Source of the DNA: JAKVCB01 sp963578605
GTDB lineage: Bacteria; Planctomycetota; Planctomycetia; Pirellulales; Lacipirellulaceae
Direction: 5' to 3'
NCBI GenBank assembly: GCA_963578605.1
Contig: CAUZEA010000073.1
Coordinates: 1-29,726, forward strand
Length of the DNA: 29,726 nucleotides
Every line of letters begins with the position of its first letter. Within the stretch, counting starts at the first letter, position 1. Below the pieces are notes generated by a model. The model saw only the letters and a list, made by a program, of their open reading frames with translations, had not been told where the DNA came from and ran no database searches. A program made the position numbers and the translations under genes. Of this stretch, positions 1 through 8,184 are shown one piece after another.

Positions 1-1
1 G

Positions 2-661
2 GTGGCAAAGGCGGTCCACGCCACAGGCGGTCTGTTCGTCCTGGATTGCATTGCGTCGGGCACCCTGTGGGTCGACATGGAAGCCAACGGTGTGGATGTC
101 CTCATCAGCGCACCGCAAAAGGGCTGGAGCGGTTCTCCCTGTTGTGCCCTGGTGATGCTCAGTGCCGGGGCGCGCGAGCGAACGTCCAGCAGCACGAGCA
201 CCAGCTTTGCGTGCGACCTGGGCAAGTGGCTGGAGATCATGGAAGCCTACGAAGGTGGCCGTCATGCCTACCATGCCACCATGCCGACGGATGCCCTTAC
301 TAATTTCTGCAATGTGATGAAAGAAACTGAGGAGTGTGGTCTTGAGGCGATCCGTGCAAAACAGCAGGAGCTCGGCACCAAGGTGCGCGCACTGCTGGCC
401 AGCAAAGGCTTCAAGAGCGTAGCTGCAGACGGCTTCGCAGCCCCAGGGGTGGTCGTCTGTTACACCGATGACCCCGACATCAAGTCTGGCAGCAAGTTCT
501 CAGCTGAAGGCCTGCAAATTGCCGCCGGCGTCCCGCTGAAGTGCGATGAAGGCGACGACTTCCAAACCTTCCGGGTCGGACTTTTTGGACTGGACAAGCT
601 CCACAACGTGGACCAAACGGTGGCAACGCTCGAACGTGCGTTGAACCAAATCCTGGCTTAG
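2..661 (+). CDS. Class V aminotransferase, alanine-glyoxylate aminotransferase-like (C-terminal part, truncated by window edge)
   Basis: This is the C-terminal ~219 residues of a fold-type I PLP enzyme of the alanine-glyoxylate/serine-pyruvate aminotransferase group. The probable PLP-binding lysine is in SAPQKGW (residue 40 of the visible part), preceded by an Asp in FVLDCIASG that would contact the pyridine nitrogen. The lysine normally lies near residue 200, so roughly 160 N-terminal residues are missing. The GTG at base 2 is only the first in-frame candidate and is not the true start. The C-terminal small domain ends in a typical RVGLFGLDKL segment. The family moves amino groups between small amino acids and 2-oxo acids such as glyoxylate or pyruvate in the cytoplasm; the exact substrate cannot be read here. 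The gene converges on the GH95-like gene with a 66-bp gap that holds no clear terminator. Confidence 0.85.
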   Translation: MAKAVHATGGLFVLDCIASGTLWVDMEANGVDVLISAPQKGWSGSPCCALVMLSAGARERTSSSTSTSFACDLGKWLEIMEAYEGGRHAYHATMPTDALTNFCNVMKETEECGLEAIRAKQQELGTKVRALLASKGFKSVAADGFAAPGVVVCYTDDPDIKSGSKFSAEGLQIAAGVPLKCDEGDDFQTFRVGLFGLDKLHNVDQTVATLERALNQILA

Positions 662-727
662 GAGGTCACGACGAATCGATCCTGCCCGTAAAGTGATCCT
701 ATCCGTAAGGTATTGAGCCGTGGTCGG

Positions 728-2965
728 TCATGTTACCGCTACGCCATGGATTGTGATGGTTTCGCCGGGTTCTGTTTGCATGGTCAGCAGGCGGGCACTT
801 GTCTGCTCTTCTTTCCCACCACGGCGAACAACAATCTCTGCTGCGATATTGTTGGCCAGTTTTAACTCTGCGCCCTTTTCGCTGAAAATCTCCACTTCGA
901 TAATTCGACCTTCTTTCATTTCCGCACTGACCAAGAAGGCGCCTTCTGCTCGCATCTCTTTGAAGCTGGCAGCTTTCTGCCAGGCACGGGGAATGGCGGG
1001 AAACACGCACATCGTTCCCCGTACCGTGTGCAGGAGCATCTCCTGAATGGCGTTAACCGCCCCCATGATGGCGTCCATCTGCATGGGGGTGCTTTCCCGT
1101 ACATTGGTCCATGTGGTCAGGCCGGGAGTATGGGCGAGTTCTACGGCTCCGCGGTGTTCGTTGGCAAATGCGTGGTACCAGATCTGATAGTGAAGATAGG
1201 CAGCCTCGGCCTCTTTCAGTCGGCTGTAGATGATAGAGGCGGCGGTGAAAGAGAAGGCAATCCAGTTGCCTGTTCCAATTTCGACCCAGTGGCGCAGTGT
1301 TGGCCGTAAGATACGGTCAATCTCTTCGTCCTCCAGATCAATGGTGTCGAACGGGTGGATTGCCGCGAGATGGCCGTGGTGGCGATGGGAGAACTCCAGG
1401 TCCTGACCCTCGAGAATTGCAATCCGGGGAAGTGCGTCGAGTTCTGCGCCGGGGCCTTGTCGTTCAGCGGTGCGCTTGGAATCCGCGTCGGTGAAGGTGG
1501 TGTAGGGCGGCACCTTTTCTTTCAGCCGCTGCCAGGCCGCCGCCTCTTCCGAATCGACATCCAGCAGTTCGGCGGCGCTAATCAGTGACTCCAGCAGGAA
1601 ATGGATACATGCCCATTGAAAGGAAGGATTCCTGCCGACAGCCTGATTGCCGGACCAGCCGTATTCTGGCGAGGTGCTCATTGGCAAAACCATCTGGCCG
1701 TCTTCTTCCTCCATGACCGCTTCGTAAATTCGCATCGCGCCCTTCATGAAGGGATAGGCGGTGGTTCGCAAAAAGTCGGTATCCATGGAGTACCGGTAGT
1801 GCAGCCACATCAGCTGCACTGTCCAACCGGTGGTGGCAAAATCGATGAACGAGGGCCAGAAGTTGGCCGCCCACCGGCCGTTGTCGCTGACAGACATCGG
1901 CAGAAAGATTCCGTCATCGACGTCAAACACGAGCTTCGCGTAGTGTCGCAGCCGTGGTTCCCACGTTTTCAACTTATCGAACAACGGTTCCAGTAGTTCC
2001 GGGCAGTTAGCCGCATAGGCAGGCCAGTAACACATTTGGACATTGATGTTGAAGTGGAAGTCGTTGGAACAGTCGGGCATTTGATATTCTTCGACCCACG
2101 GTCCCTGTAAGAGGGCCGCATGCTCCTTGGTCAAACCGGCCAGTTTGAAAAGGCTGAAATAGTAAACCTCTTCGACTTCTTCGGACGGGAGGTCCACCTG
2201 AGGAATCTTTTCCCAGTAGTTTTGCCACCACCGCTCGGTAGTCTGGATGACAGCGTGGAGGCCTGCTTCTTCAACCTCCTGCAAAAGGGCGACAGCGTTC
2301 GATTTGGCCTCCTCAGGCGTTTCGCCATAGACTGCCGTTACGGCCAGGCCGCCGGGGAGCCTGCCGCAAGCCAGGCAGAGGCACGGATCCCCCGGTAATG
2401 GCTGGATCCAACCGGACAGGGTCTCTTGGTCAAACATCTTCGGAGGTTCGTGACCTATGGATTCAAGGTAGTCACCGAGAAATTCCCGGGCTGGTCTGCA
2501 GGTAATGTCCAAATCTGTGCGGTCCGTTTCAATCAAAAGGAGAGGCTGATCGGCCGCTACGACGAGCCTGAGCGGTGTTCCGGAACCCTCTTCCCGGATC
2601 TCAAGGAGGCCCCGGGCCATTTGCAGGGAAGCACTCTGGACGTGGAGCCCCAATTCGACGCGCCCCATTGGCAGGCCGGTAGGAACAGGAATCTGGACCG
2701 ACGGGTCCGATATCTGGACCATCTGATCGATCTCCTCCTGGTCCCCTGCTGTCCAGAATCTTCGCAGATCTGCGTAATTCATCCGGGAGGTTAACCCACG
2801 AGCCTCCCTGCGGTCCCAAAAATCGGCCCGATTAATCGTCAGGCAAAGTTGCTGGTCACCCCACACAGAGACACCGAACAGGCCATTGCCCATGAGAATG
2901 CCAGCGTGGGTATCGGGCAGCGGGAACTGCCAGTTGATCTTTAGTTTGGGACTCTGTTTATTCAT
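728..2965 (-). CDS. Glycoside hydrolase family 95-like protein (alpha-L-fucosidase family)
   Basis: This 745-residue protein is close to the usual GH95 length. The N-terminal beta-domain carries the family-type start GILMGNGLFGVSVWG (about 22-36), followed by an (alpha/alpha)6-barrel and a C-terminal beta-domain. The three GH95 active-site blocks can be recognised: NINVQMCYWPA (N306 and N308, matching the catalytic Asn pair), TSPEYGW (E434, matching the general acid) and PMQMDAIMG (D631). GH95 enzymes invert and release fucose, or in some members galactose, from glycan ends. No signal peptide is visible, so the protein is probably cytoplasmic and acts on imported oligosaccharides. The ATG at 2965 is supported by an in-frame TGA four codons upstream; there is no clear ribosome-binding site. 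It is transcribed divergently from the SDR gene across a 163-bp gap. Family assignment rests on these motifs, so a neighbouring unclassified family remains possible. Confidence 0.8.
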   Translation of the reverse strand: MNKQSPKLKINWQFPLPDTHAGILMGNGLFGVSVWGDQQLCLTINRADFWDRREARGLTSRMNYADLRRFWTAGDQEEIDQMVQISDPSVQIPVPTGLPMGRVELGLHVQSASLQMARGLLEIREEGSGTPLRLVVAADQPLLLIETDRTDLDITCRPAREFLGDYLESIGHEPPKMFDQETLSGWIQPLPGDPCLCLACGRLPGGLAVTAVYGETPEEAKSNAVALLQEVEEAGLHAVIQTTERWWQNYWEKIPQVDLPSEEVEEVYYFSLFKLAGLTKEHAALLQGPWVEEYQMPDCSNDFHFNINVQMCYWPAYAANCPELLEPLFDKLKTWEPRLRHYAKLVFDVDDGIFLPMSVSDNGRWAANFWPSFIDFATTGWTVQLMWLHYRYSMDTDFLRTTAYPFMKGAMRIYEAVMEEEDGQMVLPMSTSPEYGWSGNQAVGRNPSFQWACIHFLLESLISAAELLDVDSEEAAAWQRLKEKVPPYTTFTDADSKRTAERQGPGAELDALPRIAILEGQDLEFSHRHHGHLAAIHPFDTIDLEDEEIDRILRPTLRHWVEIGTGNWIAFSFTAASIIYSRLKEAEAAYLHYQIWYHAFANEHRGAVELAHTPGLTTWTNVRESTPMQMDAIMGAVNAIQEMLLHTVRGTMCVFPAIPRAWQKAASFKEMRAEGAFLVSAEMKEGRIIEVEIFSEKGAELKLANNIAAEIVVRRGGKEEQTSARLLTMQTEPGETITIHGVAVT

Positions 2966-3128
2966 GTTCAGGGATCATTCATGCTGAGGTCGAAGATGCG
3001 AATTGGGTCCGAATGGCGTTGTTAACCGCACTGGAAAATTGCGCTATACACAAGGGGACTGGACGTAAATATGTCGGGGAGCATACCATAACTTCCATAA
3101 CGGTGAGCATCTACCTACGGGGAACTCC

Positions 3129-3884
3129 ATGAAATCGCTTGCGGGCAAGGTGGCAATTATCACCGGGGGTGCTTCCGGTATCGGAAAGGCGGTGGCGGAG
3201 ATATTTGCAGAAGCGGGCATCACCGGCCTCACGATTGCCGACATCAATGGCGGGGGGGGCGAACAGGTTGCAAGCAACGTGAGCGCACAGTTCAGTACTG
3301 ATGCCATCGCGGTAGCCACCGACGTCTCTGACGGCGGCCAGGTCGAGGCAATGGTCCAGCGGACCGTTGCTCAATTCCAGCGGGTCGATATTCTCGTGAA
3401 CAACGCTGGCATCGCACCGGTTGTGCGCTGGTCGGAAGTGACGGAAGAAAATTGGCGCCACGTGATGGATGTAAATCTGAACGGCGCCTTGCTTGCCATG
3501 TTGGCGGTCCTGCCGGTCATGAAAAAACAGCAGGCAGGCAGAATCGTCAACATTTCGTCGGTCGGAGCGTTCCTGGGGAGTGTTTGTGCCCATCCCGCTT
3601 ATGGTGCCTCGAAGGCAGCAATGATTGCGATGACCAAGTCGGCGGCCAAGGAGTTCGCCGGCGATGGGATTCTGGTCAATGCCATTGCCCCAGGAAGTAT
3701 CGAAACACCGCTCGCGGACAGTTTTGGCGAAGCCCAAAAGGAGCAGTTCATCCAGGCCACGCCTCTAAAACGTCAGGGTACGGCACGTGAACTTGCCGAC
3801 GCGGTGTGGTATCTTGTTTCGGATCGATCCACGTATGTGACTGGCGCGACGCTTCATGTGAATGGTGGGTCGCTACTGGTGTAG
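3129..3884 (+). CDS. SDR-family NAD(P)-dependent oxidoreductase
   Basis: This 251-residue classical short-chain dehydrogenase/reductase has a Rossmann fold. Visible motifs are the TGGASGIG dinucleotide loop (residues 12-19), NNAG (91-94), the catalytic Asn (N116), and S144, Y158 and K162 of the Ser-Tyr-x-x-x-Lys centre (PAYGASK). An Asp at the end of the second strand (D38, in IADIN) favours NAD over NADP. The C-terminal YVTGATLHVNGG is typical. The length equals the family norm, so the gene appears intact. The substrate is probably an alcohol or sugar/polyol, but many SDR subfamilies look alike at this level. The cupin gene follows after 42 bp on the same strand, suggesting a two-gene operon. 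The neighbouring GH95-like gene suggests a link to sugar catabolism, which is inference. Confidence 0.92.
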   Translation: MKSLAGKVAIITGGASGIGKAVAEIFAEAGITGLTIADINGGGGEQVASNVSAQFSTDAIAVATDVSDGGQVEAMVQRTVAQFQRVDILVNNAGIAPVVRWSEVTEENWRHVMDVNLNGALLAMLAVLPVMKKQQAGRIVNISSVGAFLGSVCAHPAYGASKAAMIAMTKSAAKEFAGDGILVNAIAPGSIETPLADSFGEAQKEQFIQATPLKRQGTARELADAVWYLVSDRSTYVTGATLHVNGGSLLV

Positions 3885-3926
3885 CAAGGCAGTTTGTAAA
3901 CTCAGAACAAAGAAAAGGAAATATCC

Positions 3927-4325
3927 ATGTCGAAGTATGGCGAGTGCGTTATTGAACCGGAAAACTGTCCCACCTGGGAAGCCCAGGACGGGTCCCGCTG
4001 TGTGACACCGCTCATCACGCCGGATTCGTGTGAATCAAAAAAAATGGTGACCGGGCTCTGGCGGTTGCATCCTGGACAAGAATCCGATCCTGACATTCAC
4101 CCGGATGCTGACGAGGTCTATTTCGTTCTCAGTGGTACGGGCAAGTTGGTGTTGGGGGAGGAAGAATTCATTGTCAGTGAGGGCATGACCATTTTTATAC
4201 CGGCCAATGTACATCATCAGTCGTTCAACTCGGGTGACGAAGACCTGGTCTACTATTTCATCTTTGCGCCACCCCCGAGTGGAACGCCGAAGCAAGAAGC
4301 AGAAAACTGGGTAAAAAGTCCGTAG
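3927..4325 (+). CDS. Single-domain cupin protein
   Basis: This 132-residue small beta-barrel has both cupin motifs. Motif 1 is IHPDADEVYFVLSGTG, with H58 and E63 as likely metal ligands. Motif 2 is GMTIFIPANVHHQSFN, with H96/H97. The usual HxH of motif 1 has only one His, so the metal site is slightly unusual. Small cupins of this kind act as sugar or lyase-product isomerases, dioxygenases or binding proteins, and the function cannot be fixed from sequence. A good ribosome-binding site (AAAAGGA) lies 7-8 bases before the ATG, stronger than at most genes here. It follows the SDR gene by 42 bp and is probably co-transcribed with it. Confidence 0.85.
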   Translation: MSKYGECVIEPENCPTWEAQDGSRCVTPLITPDSCESKKMVTGLWRLHPGQESDPDIHPDADEVYFVLSGTGKLVLGEEEFIVSEGMTIFIPANVHHQSFNSGDEDLVYYFIFAPPPSGTPKQEAENWVKSP

Positions 4326-4408
4326 GCGTTAAGAGTCATGAACCATGGCTCGTGCGAATCCCAGCTACCTTGCCATTGTTTGCTGAGGTACGCATGCACA
4401 GGGGCATA

Positions 4409-4452
4409 GCGTCTTTAGGGACGAACCTGAGCGTCTTTAGGGACGAACCTGA
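4409..4452. repeat. Two perfect tandem copies of a 22-bp sequence
   Basis: The unit begins GCGTCTTTAGGGACG and is repeated head to tail with no mismatch (4409-4430 and 4431-4452). It lies in the 255-bp non-coding stretch between the cupin gene and the DUF1559 relic. Apart from this repeat and a weak inverted repeat near 4491-4511 (ATTTCG/CGAAAT arms), nothing else is recognisable in 4326-4580. Confidence 0.9.
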
Positions 4453-4580
4453 CGTGTTGATTCGCGCCGCGCTGTACGGCCACGGTCTGTTATTTCGCAA
4501 AAAGGCCGAAATCGAGTTACGCCAACCCTACAGGGAGCCGAATCGCGGGAAATTTCAGGCGACCCACGATAAGTTGAGGA

Positions 4581-4677
4581 CTACCGTTCTCCCGCAGCCT
4601 CTCCCCCAGCGACAGTCGCGATCGCCCGCCAAACCGTAAGGTCAACGGCGTCGGTGATGAAATCTACATGCCCGTCC
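4581..4677 (-). pseudogene. 3'-terminal relic of a fifth DUF1559 gene
   Basis: Read on the minus strand, the ~97 bp immediately downstream of the first intact DUF1559 gene encode another copy of the family C-terminus: DGHVDFITDAVDLTVWRAIA, then TVAGGEAAGER and a TAG stop. This matches the last ~32 codons of the neighbouring genes and ends in the GER* seen in the 7014 and 8185 copies. It has no start, no pilin-like N-terminus and no H-X9 segment, and it begins directly at the stop codon of the upstream gene. The relic and the matching tail of the intact gene are offset by 112 bp. The simplest reading is a fifth array copy lost by deletion except for its tail. Confidence 0.85.
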
Positions 4678-5727
4678 CTAGTTACATTCAATCTGCTGTG
4701 CTCCCGCAACCTCTCCTCCGGCGACGGTCGCGATCGCCCTCCAAACCATAATATCAACGTCGTCGGTGATGAACTCTACATGCCCGTCCCCAAACAACAC
4801 GTTGACTCCGCCTGGGTGCCTGCTGCGGGCACTAAAGTAGGATGCGGAACTCTCACCAGCGCCGGCTCTACACGGCATATCAGGCAGGGGCGGCTGGGGG
4901 TCACAATGAGAACCAGATACCATAAAGTCGGGGTTACTGGAGTTGGGCGTGAATCGGTGTTCGTAGATGGCACCCCCTTCAAAACCAAAAAACCAAATAC
5001 CGCGGACGTCATTTTTACCGTCCATTCCGGTCAACACTTCGCTGCCCAGCACCGTGTTTGACAAACCGTCTGTGAACTCGCTCAGCTTGCGACCGACTTC
5101 CACCACGAATGCGCCATCGGATTTACATTCGTTTAAAAGAACCGGTTTAAGCCAGGGAGCATTGCGTAACTCCGGTGGTCTCGACATGAGCGGCTCAAGA
5201 CTCTGCGGAGCCAGTCTGCACGCCCCCGCGCAAACGACGAAGTTCGATCGAGACCACTCGAACAGGGTATCGGGTTCGAGTCCTTGCGATGTGTATACCT
5301 GCCCCAGCGAGTCATCACTGGGGCACGTATAGACGGCGACAGGCGCCTTGGCTGCTTTCTGGTTGATAGGGTTGAGCCACCTGTTTGTGAAATCAATTCC
5401 CTCGTAGATAGCCATCTCTTCGAGGTAAGGCAGTAGTTGGGTCTGCGCGGTGTAGGCTGACCACTCCCGGGTAGCCTTCGGCAGGTGCCCCAGCATTCCA
5501 CAGGGGAGTCGCTTCTTGTCGTTCTCGTGGTTGTGCAGTGCCACACCGACCTGCTTCATATGGTTGGTACACTGTATCCGCCGCGCCGCTTCACGGGCGG
5601 CCTGCACCGCCGGCAACAACAGCGCAATCAAGATGCCGATAATGGCAATCACCACCAGCAGTTCTATGAGCGTAAACGCTGAACGAAACCCCAAAGAAGC
5701 AGCTTGTGTTGCAGTAGCATTCTTCAT
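4678..5727 (-). CDS. DUF1559 domain protein, array copy 1 (type IV pilin-like N-terminus)
   Basis: This 349-residue planctomycete DUF1559 protein has a short basic/polar leader and then the prepilin-type sequence FTLIELLVVIAIIGILIALL (from residue 18) with the conserved Glu at +5. A prepilin peptidase would be expected to cut just before F18, leaving the hydrophobic helix as assembly or membrane segment. The AAREAARRIQCTNHMKQ segment follows. The C-terminal H-X9-DG signature is HPGGVNVLFGDGH (H304, D314). The function of DUF1559 is unknown; a pseudopilin-like envelope or secretion role is usually inferred. The tail differs from its paralogs: it ends GAQQIECN instead of GER/GEQ, consistent with a rearrangement joining it to the relic downstream. 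It has no Shine-Dalgarno but does have its own promoter (5780-5808). Confidence 0.93.
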   Translation of the reverse strand: MKNATATQAASLGFRSAFTLIELLVVIAIIGILIALLLPAVQAAREAARRIQCTNHMKQVGVALHNHENDKKRLPCGMLGHLPKATREWSAYTAQTQLLPYLEEMAIYEGIDFTNRWLNPINQKAAKAPVAVYTCPSDDSLGQVYTSQGLEPDTLFEWSRSNFVVCAGACRLAPQSLEPLMSRPPELRNAPWLKPVLLNECKSDGAFVVEVGRKLSEFTDGLSNTVLGSEVLTGMDGKNDVRGIWFFGFEGGAIYEHRFTPNSSNPDFMVSGSHCDPQPPLPDMPCRAGAGESSASYFSARSRHPGGVNVLFGDGHVEFITDDVDIMVWRAIATVAGGEVAGAQQIECN

Positions 5728-5779
5728 GGCAATCCGGCAGTAAAGAGGACAATCCCGCGGTCAAAAAGAACCAACCTTG

Positions 5780-5808
5780 ATTTTAATCCCCCAGGCCGGA
5801 TAGGTCAA
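5780..5808 (-). promoter_or_regulatory. Predicted promoter of DUF1559 copy 1
   Basis: On the minus strand: -35 TTGACC (5808-5803), 17-bp spacer, -10 TAAAAT (5785-5780), about 52 bases upstream of the ATG. The same arrangement recurs in the two following spacers. A near-palindrome, AATCAAGGTTGGTT (5782-5769), overlaps the -10 and expected start site, with one mismatch relative to the other copies. Confidence 0.6.
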
Positions 5809-5836
5809 AGAGCTGTTTGCGCGAGGAAGAAGAGGA

Positions 5837-6904
5837 CTACTGTTCTCCCGCAACCTCTCCTCCAGCGACGGTCGCGATCGCCTGCCAAACCACAAGGTCA
5901 ACGTCGTCGGAGGTGAACTCTACACGTCCGTCCCCAAACAGCACATTGACTCCGCCCGGATGCTTGCTGCGGGCGCTGACGTATTCTTCTCCGGCGTCCT
6001 GGGCGCCTGTCGAGCAGGGCATGTTCTCTGGGATGCCGGGAAGACATGTAGCGTAGTGGCTAAAATAATCGGGGTTACTGGCATTAGGCGTGAATCGGTG
6101 TTCGTAGATGGCACCGCCTCCAAACCCTATATACCAAACCCCGCGGCCGTCGTAGTGATGTGGGCCTCCGGTGTTCTTAGGGACGTCTTGTCCCGCCAGT
6201 ACCTCACTGCCCACGGCGGTATTCGACAAGCCGTCGGTGAACTCTCTCAGCTGGCGACCAACTTCCAGCACGAACGCGCCATCGGCTTTAAATTTGCTTA
6301 AAAGAACCGGTTCAAGCCAGGGAGCATTGCGAAGCTCTGGTAGTCTCGTCATGAGGGGGTTTGCGGGAATCGGCGAGACTTGTAATTTTCCCGCGCAAAC
6401 GACGAAGTTGGAGCGCGAATGTTCAAAGGTGGATCCAAAGCCGAACGTCTGATAGACCCGGCCCAGCGAGTTGTCGCTGGGGCACGTATAGACAGGGACG
6501 ACTGGTTTGGCGGTGGGTGTGCCGTTCGCCGGGTGTATCCACCTATTGGAAAAATCAATGCCCTCGTAAACAGCGGTTTCTTCCAGGTAAGGCAGTAGTT
6601 GACTCTGGGCCGTGTGAGCCGTCCAACTCTTGTCTCCGCCACCTTTCCTTGGCAGCGGCGAGTAGCCCATCATTGAAGAGGGAAATCTCTTCTTGTCGTT
6701 CTCGTGGTTGTGCAGTGCCACACCAACCTGCTTCATGTGGTTGGTACACTGTATCCGCCGTGCTGCTTCACGGGCGGCCTGCACCGCCGGCAACAACAGC
6801 GCAATCAAGATGCCGATAATGGCAATCACGACCAGCAGTTCTACGAGCGTAAATGCTGAACGAAACCCCAAAGAATCGGCTTGTCTTGCAGCAGCATTCT
6901 TCAT
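5837..6904 (-). CDS. DUF1559 domain protein, array copy 2
   Basis: This 355-residue paralog of copy 1 has the same leader and prepilin-type helix (FTLVELLVVIAIIG from residue 18) and the H-X9-DG signature HPGGVNVLFGDGR (H315, D325). The N-terminal ~80 and C-terminal ~40 residues are almost the same as in the other copies. The middle differs most, for example SWTAHTAQSQLLPYLEETAVY and the segment around VPKNTGGPHHYDGRGVWYIG. It shares the FGGGAIYEHRF variant with copy 4, whereas copies 1 and 3 have FEGGAIYEHRF. It ends GEVAGEQ. It is separated from copy 1 by a 109-bp spacer holding that gene's promoter, and is itself served by the promoter at 6957-6985. Envelope or pseudopilin function is inference. 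Confidence 0.93.
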   Translation of the reverse strand: MKNAAARQADSLGFRSAFTLVELLVVIAIIGILIALLLPAVQAAREAARRIQCTNHMKQVGVALHNHENDKKRFPSSMMGYSPLPRKGGGDKSWTAHTAQSQLLPYLEETAVYEGIDFSNRWIHPANGTPTAKPVVPVYTCPSDNSLGRVYQTFGFGSTFEHSRSNFVVCAGKLQVSPIPANPLMTRLPELRNAPWLEPVLLSKFKADGAFVLEVGRQLREFTDGLSNTAVGSEVLAGQDVPKNTGGPHHYDGRGVWYIGFGGGAIYEHRFTPNASNPDYFSHYATCLPGIPENMPCSTGAQDAGEEYVSARSKHPGGVNVLFGDGRVEFTSDDVDLVVWQAIATVAGGEVAGEQ

Positions 6905-6956
6905 GGTAATCCGGCGGTAAAGAGGACAATCCCACGATCAAGAGGAATCAACCTTG

Positions 6957-6985
6957 ATTTTAATCCCCCGAGCCGGATGGGTCAA
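6957..6985 (-). promoter_or_regulatory. Predicted promoter of DUF1559 copy 2 with palindrome over the -10
   Basis: On the minus strand: -35 TTGACC (6985-6980), 17-bp spacer, -10 TAAAAT (6962-6957). The perfect palindrome AATCAAGGTTGATT (6959-6946) overlaps the -10 and the expected start site, a position where a repressor could act. No regulator gene is present in the window. Confidence 0.6.
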
Positions 6986-7013
6986 AGAGCTGTTTGCGTG
7001 AAGAAGAAGAGGG

Positions 7014-8075
7014 CTATCGTTCTCCCACAATCTCTCCCTCAGCGACGGTCGCGATCGCCTGCCAAACTACAAGGTCAACGTCGTCGGAGGTGAACTCTAC
7101 ACGCCCGTCCCCAAACAGTACATTAACTCCGCCTGGATGCCTGCTGCGGGCGCTGACGTAGGTTTCAAACGATTGCGAAGCGCCCGATTGACACGGCAAG
7201 TCGACCGGGAGCGGAAAGGGGTCACAATGAGAAGCAAATATCATAAAGTCGGGGTTACTGGAGTTGGGTGTGAATCGGTGTTCGTAGATGGCACCCCCTT
7301 CAAAACCACTAAACCAAATACCGCGGACGTCATTACTACCGATAGTCCCGGTCAGCACTTCACTGCCCACCGCGGTCTGTGACAAGCCATCTGCGAACTC
7401 ACTCAGTTTTCGACCGACTTCCAGCACGAACGCGCCATCAGATTTAAATTCGCTTAAAAGAACCGGTTTAAGCCAGGGAGCATTGCGAAGCTCTGGTAGT
7501 CTCGTCTGGAGGATACTAAAGGGAATCGGACACAATTGCGTTTTCCCCGCGCAAACGACGAAGTTCGATCGGGACCACTCGAACAGGGTGTCGGGAGGAT
7601 GGTGAGGTGGTCCGCCCTCCGCTGTGTATACCTGTCCCAGCGAGTAGTCGCTGGGGCACGTATACACAGGGACGGCTGGCTTGGCGACGTCCTGATTGGC
7701 ACGGTTCAGCCACCTGTTTGTGAAATCAATACGATCGTAGATAGCCATCTCCTCGAGGTAAGGCAGTAGTTGAGTCTGGGTCGTGAATCCCGTAAATTCC
7801 TTGGCTCCGCCACCTTTGGGTGGCAGCAGGGAATGCCCCGTCATTGAAGAGGGAAATCTCTTCTTGTCGTTCTCGTGGTTGTGCAGTGCCACACCAACCT
7901 GCTTCATGTGGTTGGTACACTGTATCCGCCGTGCCGCTTCACGGGCGGCTTGCACCGCCGGCAACAACATCGCAATTAGGATGCCGATAATGGCAATCAC
8001 CACCAGCAGTTCTACGAGCGTAAATGCTGAACAAAACCCCAAAGAATTGGCTTGTGTTGCAGCAGCATTCTTCAT
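7014..8075 (-). CDS. DUF1559 domain protein, array copy 3
   Basis: This 353-residue paralog has a prepilin-type helix FTLVELLVVIAIIGILIAML from residue 18 and the C-terminal HPGGVNVLFGDGR (H313, D323). The central region carries a GGPPHHPPDTLFEWSRSNF insertion shared only with copy 4. The later DVRGIWFSGFEGGAIYEHRF stretch matches copy 1 better than copy 4, so relatedness switches along the gene. The last residues are GEIVGER. Upstream is the conserved 109-bp spacer with the promoter at 8128-8156. As with the other copies, no Shine-Dalgarno precedes the ATG; the start is fixed by paralog conservation of MKN. Biochemical function is unknown. Confidence 0.93.
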   Translation of the reverse strand: MKNAAATQANSLGFCSAFTLVELLVVIAIIGILIAMLLPAVQAAREAARRIQCTNHMKQVGVALHNHENDKKRFPSSMTGHSLLPPKGGGAKEFTGFTTQTQLLPYLEEMAIYDRIDFTNRWLNRANQDVAKPAVPVYTCPSDYSLGQVYTAEGGPPHHPPDTLFEWSRSNFVVCAGKTQLCPIPFSILQTRLPELRNAPWLKPVLLSEFKSDGAFVLEVGRKLSEFADGLSQTAVGSEVLTGTIGSNDVRGIWFSGFEGGAIYEHRFTPNSSNPDFMIFASHCDPFPLPVDLPCQSGASQSFETYVSARSRHPGGVNVLFGDGRVEFTSDDVDLVVWQAIATVAEGEIVGER

Positions 8076-8127
8076 GGAAATCCGGCGGTAAAGAGGGCAA
8101 TCCCGCGATCAAAAGGAATCAACCTTG

Positions 8128-8156
8128 ATTCTAATCCCCCGCGCGGGATGGGTCAA
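8128..8156 (-). promoter_or_regulatory. Predicted promoter of DUF1559 copy 3 with palindrome over the -10
   Basis: On the minus strand: -35 TTGACC (8156-8151), 17-bp spacer, -10 TAGAAT (8133-8128). The perfect palindrome AATCAAGGTTGATT (8130-8117) overlaps the -10, as in copy 2. Confidence 0.58.
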
Positions 8157-8184
8157 AGAGCTGTTTGCGTGAAGAAGAAGAGGA

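Noticed and set aside
2966..3128. Divergent promoters between the GH95-like and SDR genes, and a CCATAAC direct repeat near 3085-3100
   Set aside because: Possible hexamers (such as TTGTTA and CTATAC) have a poor 19-20-bp spacing, and the 7-bp repeat is too short to interpret.
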